A DNA stretch of 64,000 nucleotides from Nitrososphaerota archaeon (GTDB lineage: Archaea; Thermoproteota; Nitrososphaeria; Nitrososphaerales; Gagatemarchaeaceae): assembly GCA_029785085.1 (NCBI GenBank), contig JAFMAI010000004.1, positions 37,546-101,545 on the forward strand. Direction: 5' to 3'. Below the pieces are notes generated by a model that saw only the letters and a program-made list of their open reading frames with translations, ran no database searches and was not told the origin of the DNA. The position numbers and the translations under genes were made by a program. Below are positions 34,826 through 44,121 of this stretch, in pieces (the first letter of the stretch is position 1; every line of letters begins with the position of its first letter).

Positions 34826-35880
34826 TAGATTGTAGCATAACTTGAGTTCTGTGTCTATCGCCCTTGTCCTGCCTCCGTAATCCGCTCACGGCCTCGGTTG
34901 AGGCATGCCTCGTGGAATGTCATGGCACGACTACAACGAATCCCTGGTGGAGAGAGGGAGGGTCCTGTTCGACCTCGGCTTCGCCAGTCGCTGGAACGAC
35001 GAACTTGAGGGGATGAACGGCGACAAGACGGGGAGGCCGTACGAGTTCCCAGAGTCCTACATCGAGTTCCTGTCCTTCTTCAGGGTAGGGTTCAACGCGC
35101 CGTACAGGGTGATAGAGGGCATGACCGGGTCACTCTCCGAGTACCTCGCTTTCGTTAAAGAGATGCACTTCACACAGGTCAGGAGGAGGATACTGGCGAT
35201 GGTCAAGAGGAAGAAGCCAGAATACGTGGAAAAGATGGCGGAGGGGAAAGACGACGACGCCATCACCGTGGTCGTCGACTCGACGGGCCTCTCCACCACG
35301 AACAAGGGCTCCTACATCGAGGCGATCTGGAGGAAGGAGAAGAGGAAGTTCATCAAGCTCCACGTCGTCGCGGATGGGAAGACGGGGAAGATCGTCGGGT
35401 TCAGGGTGACGTCCGAGAAGACCGGGGACACGAAGAAGTTCGTCCCGATGGTCAGGGAGGTCGCAAGGAAGAGGAGGGTGGCGAGGGCGTACGCGGACTC
35501 TGCCTACGACTCCAGGAGGAACTTCCCTATGCACGAGCGTGGCATCGACCCTGCCATCAAGCTCAGGAAGAACGCGTCGGAGAAGGCCAAGTGGTCCCCC
35601 CTCAGGAAGGACGAGGCGATCCTCGTGCGCAGGGTCGGGTACGAGAAGTGGAAGGAGCTGAAGGGCTACGGCAAGAGGTGGATGGCAGAGATAGTCTTCT
35701 CTGCGTTCAAGAGGGTCCTCGGGGACACCCTCATGGCGAGGAGGTTCCTGAGCCAGAAGGCAGAGGCCACCCTGAAGGTGGTGCTCTACAACAGGTTCAT
35801 GTCCTTCTGAGCCGAGAGGTGGCGGACGACGGGTCGAGCTAGAGATACTGGAGCGGCAGAGAACATTATGCTACAATCTA
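34826..35880 (+). mobile_element. Complete insertion sequence, IS5-like
   Basis: A 1055-base element bounded by perfect 15-base inverted repeats: TAGATTGTAGCATAA (34826-34840) and its complement (35866-35880). Both ends are flanked by TCTGATAAG (34817-34825 and 35881-35889), a 9-base target duplication. It carries one intact transposase gene. It landed at the right-hand target repeat of the MITE and stops 55 bases before the EF-2 start, just outside the EF-2 TATA region. Confidence 0.92.
34905..35810 (+). CDS. DDE transposase (IS5-like)
   Basis: Transposase of the surrounding element, 301 aa. The DDE triad is visible: Asp125 (VVVDSTGL), Asp198 (RAYADSAYD) and Glu262 (KRWMAEIVFSAFKR), with spacing typical of IS4/IS5 superfamily enzymes. 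The ATG at 34905 sits inside a 12-base palindrome GAGGCATGCCTC (34900-34911), which could restrain translation. Codon use matches the GC-rich host, unlike the AT-richer genes just upstream. The frame is intact, so the element may still move. Confidence 0.88.
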   Translation: MPRGMSWHDYNESLVERGRVLFDLGFASRWNDELEGMNGDKTGRPYEFPESYIEFLSFFRVGFNAPYRVIEGMTGSLSEYLAFVKEMHFTQVRRRILAMVKRKKPEYVEKMAEGKDDDAITVVVDSTGLSTTNKGSYIEAIWRKEKRKFIKLHVVADGKTGKIVGFRVTSEKTGDTKKFVPMVREVARKRRVARAYADSAYDSRRNFPMHERGIDPAIKLRKNASEKAKWSPLRKDEAILVRRVGYEKWKELKGYGKRWMAEIVFSAFKRVLGDTLMARRFLSQKAEATLKVVLYNRFMSF

Positions 35881-35935
35881 TCTGATAAGGAAACGTTCAT
35901 AACCACTTCATAAGGGCAGACTTAGTGAAAGGACT

Positions 35936-38160
35936 ATGCCGAAGTTCAAGACGACAGCAGAAGCCCTGAAGATAGTCCACAACAAGGACCAGATACGCAA
36001 CCTTGGAATCATCGCTCACGTGGACCATGGTATCAACGCCGATAGTCATTCGGCGTTGCCATAGAGACAACCACAAGCGATAGTCTCCTAGCTGCGACTG
36101 GCATGTTGTCGCCTTCGGTGGCAGGGCAAGCGTTAGCTCTCGACTACATGGAACTCGAGCAGCAAAGACAGATGACCATCAAAGCCGCCAACGTGACGCT
36201 GTACTACGAGTCCGCGGGGAAGCCCTATGTCATCAACCTGATTGATACTCCCGGACACATTGATTTTTCCGGCAAGGTAGTTCGAAGCTTACGGGCGGTT
36301 GACGGCGCAATTGTCGTAGTCGACGCCGTCGAATCCATTATGACCCAGACCGAAACTGTGACCCGTTCGGCCCTTGAAGAGCGCGTCCGCCCCGTCGTCT
36401 ACATCAACAAAATCGACCGGCTGATCAAGGAGCTCCGCCTCTCCCCTGAGAAGATGCAGGAGTGGCTCTTCGGCATCGTGAGGGACTTCAACCGTCTCGT
36501 CGAGACATACGCCGAACCGGAGTACAAGCAGAAGTGGAAGGTCTCGGTCCAGGACGCCCAGGTCGCGTTCGGGTCATCGAAGGACAAGTGGGGATTCAAC
36601 TTCGACATGGCGAAGGCCGCGGGGATGTCGTTCAAGGACATCATCAACGCGTATCAGAGTTCGACTCCGGAGGAGCTCGGCAAGAAGCTCCCTCTCCACG
36701 AGGCTCTGCTGGGCATGGTCGTCAGGCACCATCCGCCTCCTCACGTCGCCCAGACCTACCGCATCCCGAAGATCTGGCCACAGGGGGACCTCAACAGCGA
36801 CGTAGGGAAGGCCCTCCTCGCCTGCGACGAGAACGGACCCACGGTCATGATGGTCACCAACGTGGTCGTCGACCCCGCCGCGGGGCTCGTGGCCACCGGG
36901 AGGCTCTTCTCCGGCAGCGTCAGCAACGGCGACACGGTCTACCTTCTCAACTCGAAGAGAGAGGGGAAGATACAGTCGGTCCAGATATTCATGGGCTTTC
37001 AGCGGGAGATAGTCGATTCGCTCCCTGCGGGTAACATCCCGGCGCTCCTCGGCCTGGACATCAGGTCGGGGGAGACCATCTCGAACCAGAAGGGGGTCGC
37101 CACGTTCGAGTCCATCCACTATGTCAGCGAGCCCGTCGTCACTGTGGCGGTGGAGGCGAAGCACCCGAGGGATCTCCCCAAGCTCGTCGAGGTGATGCGG
37201 AGGCTCAACATCGAGGACCCGAACCTCGTCATAACGATCAACCAGGAGTCCGGGGAGACCCTCATGGCAGGGATGGGGGTGCTCCACCTCGAGATAGCCA
37301 CCACGCAGATTCAGCAGGCGGGGCTGGAGATCATCACCTCGCCGCCAATCATCAACTACAGGGAGACCATCCGCGCGCGCGCCGGCCCCATCATGGCCAG
37401 GTCTCCTAACAGGCACAACAAGATCTTCATCGAGGTCGAGCCCCTTGAGCCCGACGTCGTCGAGCTAATCCGCAACGGGACCATAAGCGAGAACGTGGAG
37501 ACGAAGGGGGTGATCAAGACCCTCCGCGACCACGGATGGGACCCCGACCAGGCCCGCAACTTCCAGGCCGTCGACGAGAGGGGCAACATCCTGACCGAGG
37601 TCACCAAGGGGGTCCAGTTCCTGCAGGAGTCGATGGACTCCATCAGGGCAGGCTTCGACGACATCATGAAGAACGGGCCGCTCGCCTACGAGTTCACCCG
37701 AGGGGTCAAGGTGGCACTCACCAACTTCGTCCCCCACGAGGACCCAGCCCACCGGACCTACGCCCAGCTCATGCCCGCTTCACGGAGGGCCATACTCGGG
37801 GCCATGCTGTCAGCCAACCCCACTCTCCTGGAGCCCATACTGGGGATAGAGGTGAAGGGGCCGTCAGACCTCATAGGCGCGGTGACCGGGGTCATCAGCG
37901 CGAAGAGGGGGAAGCTGGTCAGGATAGACCAGAAGGAGGTCATGACAGTGGTGGAGGGAGAGATCCCCGCGGCCGAGACGTTCGACCTGAGCGAGAAGAT
38001 GAGAGGAGCCACGGCGGGCAAGGCTGTCTGGAACACCCACTTCAAGACGTGGCAGGCGGTCCCTCAGAACATGCTGTGGGGGCTGGTCACGGACATCAGG
38101 AAGCGCAAGGGACTCCCGCCGGACCCGCCGAAGGCCGAGGAATTCATCGACAAGGAATAG
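35936..38160 (+). CDS. fusA: Elongation factor 2, interrupted by a 32-base intron
   Basis: GTPase that translocates tRNA and mRNA on the ribosome. Exon 1 is 35936-36032, exon 2 is 36065-38160; joined they encode 730 aa, the archaeal EF-2 length. The intron splits the codon of P-loop Lys33 (AHVDHG|KTT) after its first base. Later motifs are DTPGH and NKID, and the C-terminal domains follow in order. Reading through the intron meets TAG, so splicing is required. In the diphthamide loop the motif is HEDPAHRTYAQ: the His is kept, but the usual following Gly is Thr. A TTCATAAGG box lies about 26 bases before the ATG. Confidence 0.93.
36033..36064 (+). other. Archaeal bulge-helix-bulge intron in EF-2 mRNA
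   Basis: Predicted pre-mRNA intron of 32 bases. ATGG (36027-36030, exon) pairs with CCAT (36059-36062, intron) as the central 4-bp helix. Bulges are TAT (36031-36033) and AGA (36063-36065). Cutting after the second base of each bulge, the splicing endonuclease rule, gives ...CAT GGT A + AG ACA ACC, restoring HGKTT exactly. Inside, CAACGCCGA (36034-36042) pairs perfectly with TCGGCGTTG (36050-36058) around a 7-base loop. The outer helix is weak. Confidence 0.9.
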
Positions 38161-38224
38161 GCCGTCAAGCATCCTTTAAGGGGGCTCTCGGCGGCCCAGA
38201 GGCCGGTGGTCAGGAACGGAGATT

Positions 38225-40630
38225 GTGTCCTATGACCTCAGGCTCGACGTCGACTTTCGAAAGGCCCGCCTGAAAGGCGAGGAGACCGTGGCGGTCAAGG
38301 GGTCCCCCGCCTCGCTGTCGCTGGACTGCTCGGCACTGGATGTGGGGTCGGTCAAGGTCGACGGGAAGGCGGCGAGGTTCCGGCACGACAAGAAAAGGTC
38401 CAAGCTGCTCATCTCGGGGGTCCCACGGAAGCTGTCGAAGGTGGACATATCCTACGCCAAGCAGGTGACCGACGACGTCATCTTCGGGCTCTACAAGTCG
38501 AAGTACGGGAAGGACTACATCCTCGCCACTGACCTGGAGCCAGCCGAAGCCAGGACCGTATTCCCATGCGTCGACGAACCATCGTACAAGGCCGCGTTCA
38601 GGCTCGAGATCACCGCCGAGTCCGGGCTCAAGGTCATCGCCAACACCCAGGAGGCCCGCGCCGAGGACCTTGGAGGGGGGAGGACGAGGCATGTGTTCGA
38701 AGAGACCCCCCGGATGTCGACATACCTCCTCTTCTTCGCCATCGGCAACATGGAGGAGACCAGGACCCGCTCCGGAGACGTCGAGGTCATCACCGCCACC
38801 CGGCCTGGCCAGGCCAAGAACTCCGAGCTGGCCCTCAGGATGGCGTCCGGCTCTGTACATGACTTTGCAGACTACTTTGGTGTCCCATACCCGTTGAAGA
38901 AGCTCCACATCGTAGCCCTCCCCGAATACCACACAGGCGCCATGGAGAACTGGGGGGCGATCTCCTCTAGGGAGAGCTACGCCCTTGTCACCGAGGGCGC
39001 CGCCTTCCGACAGAAGAACAGGGGGGCCATGTCGATGGTCCACGAAGTGGCGCACCAGTGGTTCGGCGACCTCGTGACGATGAAGTGGTGGGACGACCTC
39101 TGGCTGAACGAGAGCTTCGCCACCTTCATGGGGTACAAGATGACGGACCGGCTCAGGCCGGAGTGGGACACCATGAGCATCTTCCTAATGGACGAGACCC
39201 TCATGGCGCTCAACCTCGACGCGGTCAAGAACACGCACCCTGTCCAGGCCCATGTCCGGCGGGTAGAAGACGCAATGCACATGTTCGATCAGATCAGCTA
39301 CAACAAGGGAGGGAGCATATTGAGGATGCTCGAGTCTTACGTGGGGGAGGATGCCTTCAGGAGGGGGGTGTCTGACTATCTCAAGAAGTTCAGCTTCTCC
39401 AACGCTTCAGGGAAGGACCTCTGGGACTCCCTAGGCAGGGCCTCCAGCCTCCCAGTGAGCAAGGTGGCCAAGGGGTGGCTCACCAGGCCGGGTTTCCCCG
39501 TGGTCGAGGTCCGCTCCGAAGGGAAGAAGGTCAGGCTCACCCAGAAGAGGTTCATGATCACCGGGAGCGTCTCTGCTCCTCCATGGCCGATTACGACCGC
39601 AGTCAGCGCCGGGGGGAAGGAGACAAAGGTCTTCTTCGACAAGAGGTCAATGACGCTCGACGTAGGGGGCCAGGACGTGCTAGTCAACCCTGGGAGAGGG
39701 GGCTTCCACGTCACCCGCTACGACAGTAAAGGGTACGAGAGGCTGGCGGCGGGGTTCGCCGACCTCAACTCCTACGACAGGGCAGGCCTAATCAACGACC
39801 TCTTCCTCTTCCTGCAGGCGGGGGAGATCGACCCGGCGGAGTACTTCAGGTTCATCGCTCTGTGCGGCGGGACCCCCGACAACCTCACGATCCAGGTGGC
39901 CGCCGAGCAGCTGCATCTTCTCAACGCCATCGCCTGGGACTCGCCAGGGCTCCACTCCGTCTACCCGAAGTTCTATCCGCCTCTCATCGCCAGCATAGGG
40001 GAGGACCCGAAGCCCGGCGAGCCTGAATATCTGGGCGCGGCCAGGGAGGCTCTTGTTTCGCAGTACGTCGGCGTCGACTACGCCTACGCTGCCAAGCTCG
40101 CCAAGAGGTTCGATCACTACCAAGACCTCGACCCGAACCTGAAGGGGGCAGTCGCTTCAGCCTATGCCATAACCTACGGGGAGAAGGCCATGGGGCCTCT
40201 CGTAGAGATGGTGAAGACGCTGCAGGGTGAGGTGGACAGGGCGAAGATCTACGAGGCCCTCTACTCCTTCAAGGACCCGGCGCTGGTCGAAAAGGCCCTA
40301 GACCTAGGGATTAGCAAGGATGTCAGCCGCTCGGACTCAGCCTACCCGATGGCCTTCGGCGCCCTCAACACCAGTGCCCGGGACGTCTACTGGGCGTGGC
40401 TCTCCGAGCACTACGACGCCATCTACGACATGTACGGAGGGTCGCAGCAGTTCTACCTCTACATGATGCGCATCCTCCCTGTCTGCGGGGTGGCCAGGGA
40501 AGCTAAGGTGAAGAGGTTCCTCTCAGGCAGGAGGATGAAGCTGGGCGGGTCCAGCCTCGTCAGGGCCCTCGAGCGGCTAGAGATCAACTCCGGCGTCCGC
40601 AAGCGCCTCCTGAAGAGCCCGCGAAGATAG
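38225..40630 (+). CDS. M1-family zinc aminopeptidase (tricorn-interacting factor F2/F3-like)
   Basis: Aminopeptidase that trims peptides released by the proteasome or tricorn. The 801 aa protein has the exopeptidase motif GAMEN (238-242), zinc site HEVAH (273-277) with Glu296 (LNESFA) as third ligand, and catalytic Glu274. An N-terminal beta domain precedes and a helical C-terminal domain follows (about 500-800), as in F2/F3. It starts at GTG 38225. A CTTTAAGG box lies about 45 bases upstream, so a short leader is possible. It is monocistronic, 64 bases after EF-2. Confidence 0.95.
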   Translation: MSYDLRLDVDFRKARLKGEETVAVKGSPASLSLDCSALDVGSVKVDGKAARFRHDKKRSKLLISGVPRKLSKVDISYAKQVTDDVIFGLYKSKYGKDYILATDLEPAEARTVFPCVDEPSYKAAFRLEITAESGLKVIANTQEARAEDLGGGRTRHVFEETPRMSTYLLFFAIGNMEETRTRSGDVEVITATRPGQAKNSELALRMASGSVHDFADYFGVPYPLKKLHIVALPEYHTGAMENWGAISSRESYALVTEGAAFRQKNRGAMSMVHEVAHQWFGDLVTMKWWDDLWLNESFATFMGYKMTDRLRPEWDTMSIFLMDETLMALNLDAVKNTHPVQAHVRRVEDAMHMFDQISYNKGGSILRMLESYVGEDAFRRGVSDYLKKFSFSNASGKDLWDSLGRASSLPVSKVAKGWLTRPGFPVVEVRSEGKKVRLTQKRFMITGSVSAPPWPITTAVSAGGKETKVFFDKRSMTLDVGGQDVLVNPGRGGFHVTRYDSKGYERLAAGFADLNSYDRAGLINDLFLFLQAGEIDPAEYFRFIALCGGTPDNLTIQVAAEQLHLLNAIAWDSPGLHSVYPKFYPPLIASIGEDPKPGEPEYLGAAREALVSQYVGVDYAYAAKLAKRFDHYQDLDPNLKGAVASAYAITYGEKAMGPLVEMVKTLQGEVDRAKIYEALYSFKDPALVEKALDLGISKDVSRSDSAYPMAFGALNTSARDVYWAWLSEHYDAIYDMYGGSQQFYLYMMRILPVCGVAREAKVKRFLSGRRMKLGGSSLVRALERLEINSGVRKRLLKSPRR

Positions 40631-40703
40631 GGGCGCGCGGGTTCCGCAGAGTCGCCCGCGCCTGCGCCTCCACTTAACTAACCGGAGTCCCACCGCTTGC
40701 CCC

Positions 40704-41231
40704 ATGGGCATCGACCCGTCGCTAGTCCACCGCCTCTTCTATCCTCAGGTCCCTCTGGTGATGGCCGCGAAGGCAGGGGCCAGGGTCTCGGCCATGCCCG
40801 TGGTGTCCTACCTGTCTGTCTCCGAGCGCCCGCCGATGGTCGCCGTGGCGTGCGCTCCTCGGGGCTACACATGCAGGCTAGCCAGGAAGGCGCGCTGCTT
40901 CTCCCTCTCAATCGTCGGCAGAGAGAGATCGTCAGCCCTGTCGAAGCTGGCCACCGCCAGCGGTGCCGCGGTGAAGGACAAGCTCGCAGAGGCCGGGCTG
41001 AAATACTCGGAGGGGGTGAAGCTGAAGGTCCCGGTCCTCGACGCAGCGGTGGCGACCCTGGAATGCAGGCTGCAGGCGACCCGCCGCCTCGGCGACCACC
41101 TGCTCCTGGTCGCGCGCGTAGAGGACGCCCGCGCTGCGGGCGCCTTCAGCGGCTTCTGGGACTACCGTAGGTACAGGCCGGTCCTCTATGCCGGATGGCA
41201 GGACGGGCTGAGCCAGTATCCCGGATCCTAG
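40704..41231 (+). CDS. Flavin reductase-like FMN-binding protein
   Basis: A 175 aa split-barrel flavoprotein. The pattern fits flavin reductase-like domains: PQVPLVMAAKAGARVSAMPV at the N-terminus, then RPPMVAVACAPRGYTCRLAR and a central CFSLSIVG. Such proteins bind FMN and reduce flavins or other substrates with NAD(P)H. A CTTAACTAA box about 30 bases upstream supports the ATG. It converges with the npdG-like gene, whose product also uses a deazaflavin. Confidence 0.8.
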   Translation: MGIDPSLVHRLFYPQVPLVMAAKAGARVSAMPVVSYLSVSERPPMVAVACAPRGYTCRLARKARCFSLSIVGRERSSALSKLATASGAAVKDKLAEAGLKYSEGVKLKVPVLDAAVATLECRLQATRRLGDHLLLVARVEDARAAGAFSGFWDYRRYRPVLYAGWQDGLSQYPGS

Positions 41232-41259
41232 GCGCGGGGCATGACCGCTCCGGCCTCCT

Positions 41260-41886
41260 CTATCCCCTTACGGAGACGAACCTCGTGGTCAAGCTTCCTG
41301 TCTTGTTGAGCTTGGCGAGGTTGAGGACCAGGGGGGTCATCCTTTCGATGACCCGGGCCTGGGAGAGGGGCCCGGCGTAGAGCGGCCTGAGGTTCGGGAT
41401 GGACTTCACCAACCCTGAGACCACCTCGAACGTCTCCCTGGTCTCCGCAGCCACAAGTATGTCCATGGCGACCGGCTCGTCCCTCTCGAAGAACAGAGAA
41501 GAGACATGGTTGAACGCCGTGGCCACTCTGCTCTCCCGGAGGAGGCCGGCAAGCTCCTCCGCCGCGGACCCCTCTTCCAGCCCGTACCGTAGAAGCCCAG
41601 CCTCGACCCTCAGCGGGTTGACCGCTGAGACCACCACCTTCCCCGAGAGCGCAGCGGCGAGCCCCGCCGCAGCGCCCAGGGCCTCATAGGGGACTGTGAA
41701 GACCACGACATCCGCGGCCTCCGAGGCGCCGAGGTAGTCTGACCCGGTCGCCCCGTGAATCAGCCTGGCCGCCTCCGAGGCCCTCGACGGGTCCCGGGAA
41801 CCGATCACCACTTCGTTGTGCCGGGAAAGCTGCCTGGCGATGGCCCTTCCCATGCGGCCTGTCCCTCCGAGAACCGCGACCTTCAT
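41260..41886 (-). CDS. npdG: F420H2:NADP+ oxidoreductase (NpdG/Fno)
   Basis: Transfers hydride between coenzyme F420 and NADP. The 208 aa protein starts with the Rossmann motif VAVLGGTGRMGRAIA, then VVIGSRDPSRA at the NADP-phosphate site (Ser-Arg after strand 2), VVFTVPYEAL and a C-terminal F420-facing block (FNHVSSLFF). The family length is about 210-220. Its start overlaps the XPF-type nuclease stop by 4 bases, making it the last gene of the ECF transporter transcript. Confidence 0.85.
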   Translation of the reverse strand: MKVAVLGGTGRMGRAIARQLSRHNEVVIGSRDPSRASEAARLIHGATGSDYLGASEAADVVVFTVPYEALGAAAGLAAALSGKVVVSAVNPLRVEAGLLRYGLEEGSAAEELAGLLRESRVATAFNHVSSLFFERDEPVAMDILVAAETRETFEVVSGLVKSIPNLRPLYAGPLSQARVIERMTPLVLNLAKLNKTGSLTTRFVSVRG

Positions 41887-42569
41887 CCTTCCAGCCTCGA
41901 CTGCGGGGCAGCTTCGACGTACCTCGCATATTTCGAGTCCAGCACCTCCTTGATCTTCTCGGCCCTCTTCCAGCCTATGCCTCCGGTCATGGCCAGCTCC
42001 CCCGCGGTGAGGGCCATCACCCGTCTGGGGGTGCCGTATTTCGACAGGAGCTTCTCCGCCAGCCTTCTCCCGACCCCAGGGAGGGACGAAAGCAGGTAGA
42101 CCTGCTGCAGGGGGGTGCTCTTCGCCTTGCGGGGGACCTCCGACGGCATCCTGGCGAGGGGCTTAGCCCTGGCCTGGACGAGTAACTCTGAGATGGCGAG
42201 GGCGGTCTCCCTCTGGTTCGCCGTGTAAAGCACCCTCAGCCCGTAGGCGATGGACACGTTGGCGATGGCCCCGAAGAACGACTTCATGTTCCTTGCCAGG
42301 ATGGCGACCTCCTTGGAGTCCCCTTCGACCACCAGGAACGGCTTTGCGTAGGCCGCAGAGATCTTCGCCGCCTGGTCGAATATGCGCGAGTCGTAGACTG
42401 ACGCGACCAGGTCCCTGACAGACTTCCTCTCTACGGCAATCTCGGGGTTGAGGACATAATCCGCCACCGGGAGCCTGCTGAAGTACACCCTGACGTTGAG
42501 CTTGGCCAGCTCGTCAGGGACCCCGCTCGCCCTCTCCCTCTCGTCGACCACCACCCGGGCGGGAATCAC
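41883..42569 (-). CDS. XPF/ERCC4-type structure-specific nuclease
   Basis: Nuclease predicted to cut 3' flap or branched DNA, in the short crenarchaeal-type form without helicase. The 228 aa protein has the ERCC4 domain at the N-terminus (VVVDERERASG; VERKSVRDL matching ERKxxxD, about residues 5-60), then a C-terminal double helix-hairpin-helix (LSSLPGVGRRLAEKLLSKYG, MTGGIGWKRAEKIK). GTG at 42569 overlaps the EcfT stop (GTGA). A longer upstream start inside ecfT is rejected. In this family the partner is PCNA; no PIP box is obvious. Confidence 0.88.
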   Translation of the reverse strand: MIPARVVVDERERASGVPDELAKLNVRVYFSRLPVADYVLNPEIAVERKSVRDLVASVYDSRIFDQAAKISAAYAKPFLVVEGDSKEVAILARNMKSFFGAIANVSIAYGLRVLYTANQRETALAISELLVQARAKPLARMPSEVPRKAKSTPLQQVYLLSSLPGVGRRLAEKLLSKYGTPRRVMALTAGELAMTGGIGWKRAEKIKEVLDSKYARYVEAAPQSRLEG

Positions 42570-43312
42570 GGGAACTGCACTGGAATGACGAAATAAAAGG
42601 AATAGGCGGCGAGCGCGAACAACGCGACGGACGCGCACGCTACCCCGATGTCCACCCGCCTCGCCCTGTATGCCAGGAGGGACGTGGGCCTGGGGGCCGC
42701 GCCGTACGCCCTTGCCTCCATGGCTTCGGCCAGCTCTCCGCTCCTCACCACCGAGTTGACCACCAGAGGGATCAATATGGGTATCATGTTCCTGACCCTG
42801 CGGACGAGGTTCCCCTTTTCCAGCTCCAGCCCTCTGGACTTCTGGGCGTCCATGATTTGTATGGTGTCGAGCATCATGACCGGTATGAACCTGACTGCGG
42901 TGACGAAGGCAAAAACGACGTCCCTGGGGAGCCTGAACATCTTCATGACCTGCTCGAGCTCGTCAGGCGACGTGGTGATGAAGAAGATGCTGGTCGACAC
43001 CACTATTGCTATGAACCTCGTGGCGTAGAGGACCGACGTCTCCAGGTCCCTGGTGAACAGCACGTTCACCACGAAGATGAACCCCGAGAACAGCGCCGTG
43101 AACGCCATGGTCCTGGCCACCCTCTTCAGGACCGTGGCGGCTGCCGAAAGCCCAACCATGAACGCGACTACCAGTACCATCTCGAAGACGGACCTCGCGA
43201 GGAGCGTCGTCACGAACATCAGCACCGAGTTCAGGAGCTTGGCCCTGGGGTCCAGCCTGTGATAGAACGAGTAGCCTTTCCTGAAGATGAAGCCTCCGCT
43301 GAGCCACATCAT
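42566..43312 (-). CDS. ecfT: ECF transporter transmembrane subunit EcfT
   Basis: Membrane scaffold coupling ATPases to the substrate-binding S component in an energy-coupling-factor vitamin transporter. The 248 aa protein has five to six hydrophobic segments and two cytoplasmic coupling motifs near the C-terminus, including EAMEARAYGAAPRPT (A-R-x family signature). N-terminal YHRLDPRAKLL is also typical. ATGA overlaps join it to the ATPase upstream and a GTGA overlap to the nuclease downstream. Confidence 0.9.
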   Translation of the reverse strand: MMWLSGGFIFRKGYSFYHRLDPRAKLLNSVLMFVTTLLARSVFEMVLVVAFMVGLSAAATVLKRVARTMAFTALFSGFIFVVNVLFTRDLETSVLYATRFIAIVVSTSIFFITTSPDELEQVMKMFRLPRDVVFAFVTAVRFIPVMMLDTIQIMDAQKSRGLELEKGNLVRRVRNMIPILIPLVVNSVVRSGELAEAMEARAYGAAPRPTSLLAYRARRVDIGVACASVALFALAAYSFYFVIPVQFP

Positions 43313-44121
43313 GGCTGCAGGGTCTCCCCGGCCCAGCGCGCGGCGTCCAGGGCGTGGACGAAGGGTGCCACAGGCCTGCGGTGAAGCGCTTGGTAGAACT
43401 CCACTAGCTGCGGCTGGGCGATCCTCGCCGATCCCAGCAGATCCCTATCCTGCATGAGGTCTGCCGAGGGGCCGTCTCCCACGACCCTCCCGCCCTTCAT
43501 CACCACCACCCTCGGTTGTATCGGCCAGAGGAACTCGATGTCGTGGGACACCACCAGCACGGTCTTCCCGGCAGACTTCAGCATCTGTATCGTCCCCGCC
43601 AGCCTCTCCTTCTGGATGGCGTCCTGCCCCACCGTGGGCTCGTCGAGTATCACCACCTGCGGGTCCCAGGCCAGGATGCACGCCAAGGTCAGCCTCTTCT
43701 TCTCCCCGCCGCTGAGGACCAGCGGAGACGACCTCCTGTACTCTTCCAGACCGAAGAGTTCCAGCCCCCAGGCGACGCGGTTCCGCACCAGCTCCGGGGA
43801 GAACCCGAAGTTCCGGAGGGCGAACGACATCTCCTCCTCCACGGTCTCTGAGAAGAGCTGGTGGTCGGGGTTCTGGAATGCGACTCCGACCTTCCGCGAC
43901 AGCTGGGCCGTGCTCGCCTCCCTCGTGTCGACGCCGTCGACGAGGACGCTGCCTGACGCCGGCTTCAGCAGGCCAGTCACATGCTTGACGAGGGTCGTCT
44001 TCCCCGCCCCGTTCTCACCGACCAGGGCGACGAACTCGCCTGCCTCCACCCTGAGGCTGACCCCATCCAGGGCCTTGACGCCGTTCTGGTGGACGAACGT
44101 GACATCCCTGAACTCTATCAT
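43309..44121 (-). CDS. ecfA: ECF transporter ATPase (EcfA)
   Basis: One of two ATPases of the ECF module. The 270 aa protein has Walker A GENGAGKTTLV, Q-loop VAFQNPDHQLF (the NPDxQ form typical of ECF ATPases), signature LSGGEKKR, Walker B VVILDEPTVGQD and H-loop VVSHDIEFL. Overlapping starts and stops (ATGA) on both sides imply one transcript and balanced synthesis with EcfT and the second ATPase. Confidence 0.93.
   Translation of the reverse strand: MIEFRDVTFVHQNGVKALDGVSLRVEAGEFVALVGENGAGKTTLVKHVTGLLKPASGSVLVDGVDTREASTAQLSRKVGVAFQNPDHQLFSETVEEEMSFALRNFGFSPELVRNRVAWGLELFGLEEYRRSSPLVLSGGEKKRLTLACILAWDPQVVILDEPTVGQDAIQKERLAGTIQMLKSAGKTVLVVSHDIEFLWPIQPRVVVMKGGRVVGDGPSADLMQDRDLLGSARIAQPQLVEFYQALHRRPVAPFVHALDAARWAGETLQP

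Noticed and set aside
36033..36064. Intein in EF-2
   Set aside because: The insert is only 32 bases, contains an in-frame stop and shifts the frame; inteins are translated and far longer.
36103..38160. EF-2 as a shorter protein starting downstream of the intron
   Set aside because: It would lack the P-loop and the whole N-terminal strand, which are encoded just upstream and rejoin perfectly on removing 32 bases.
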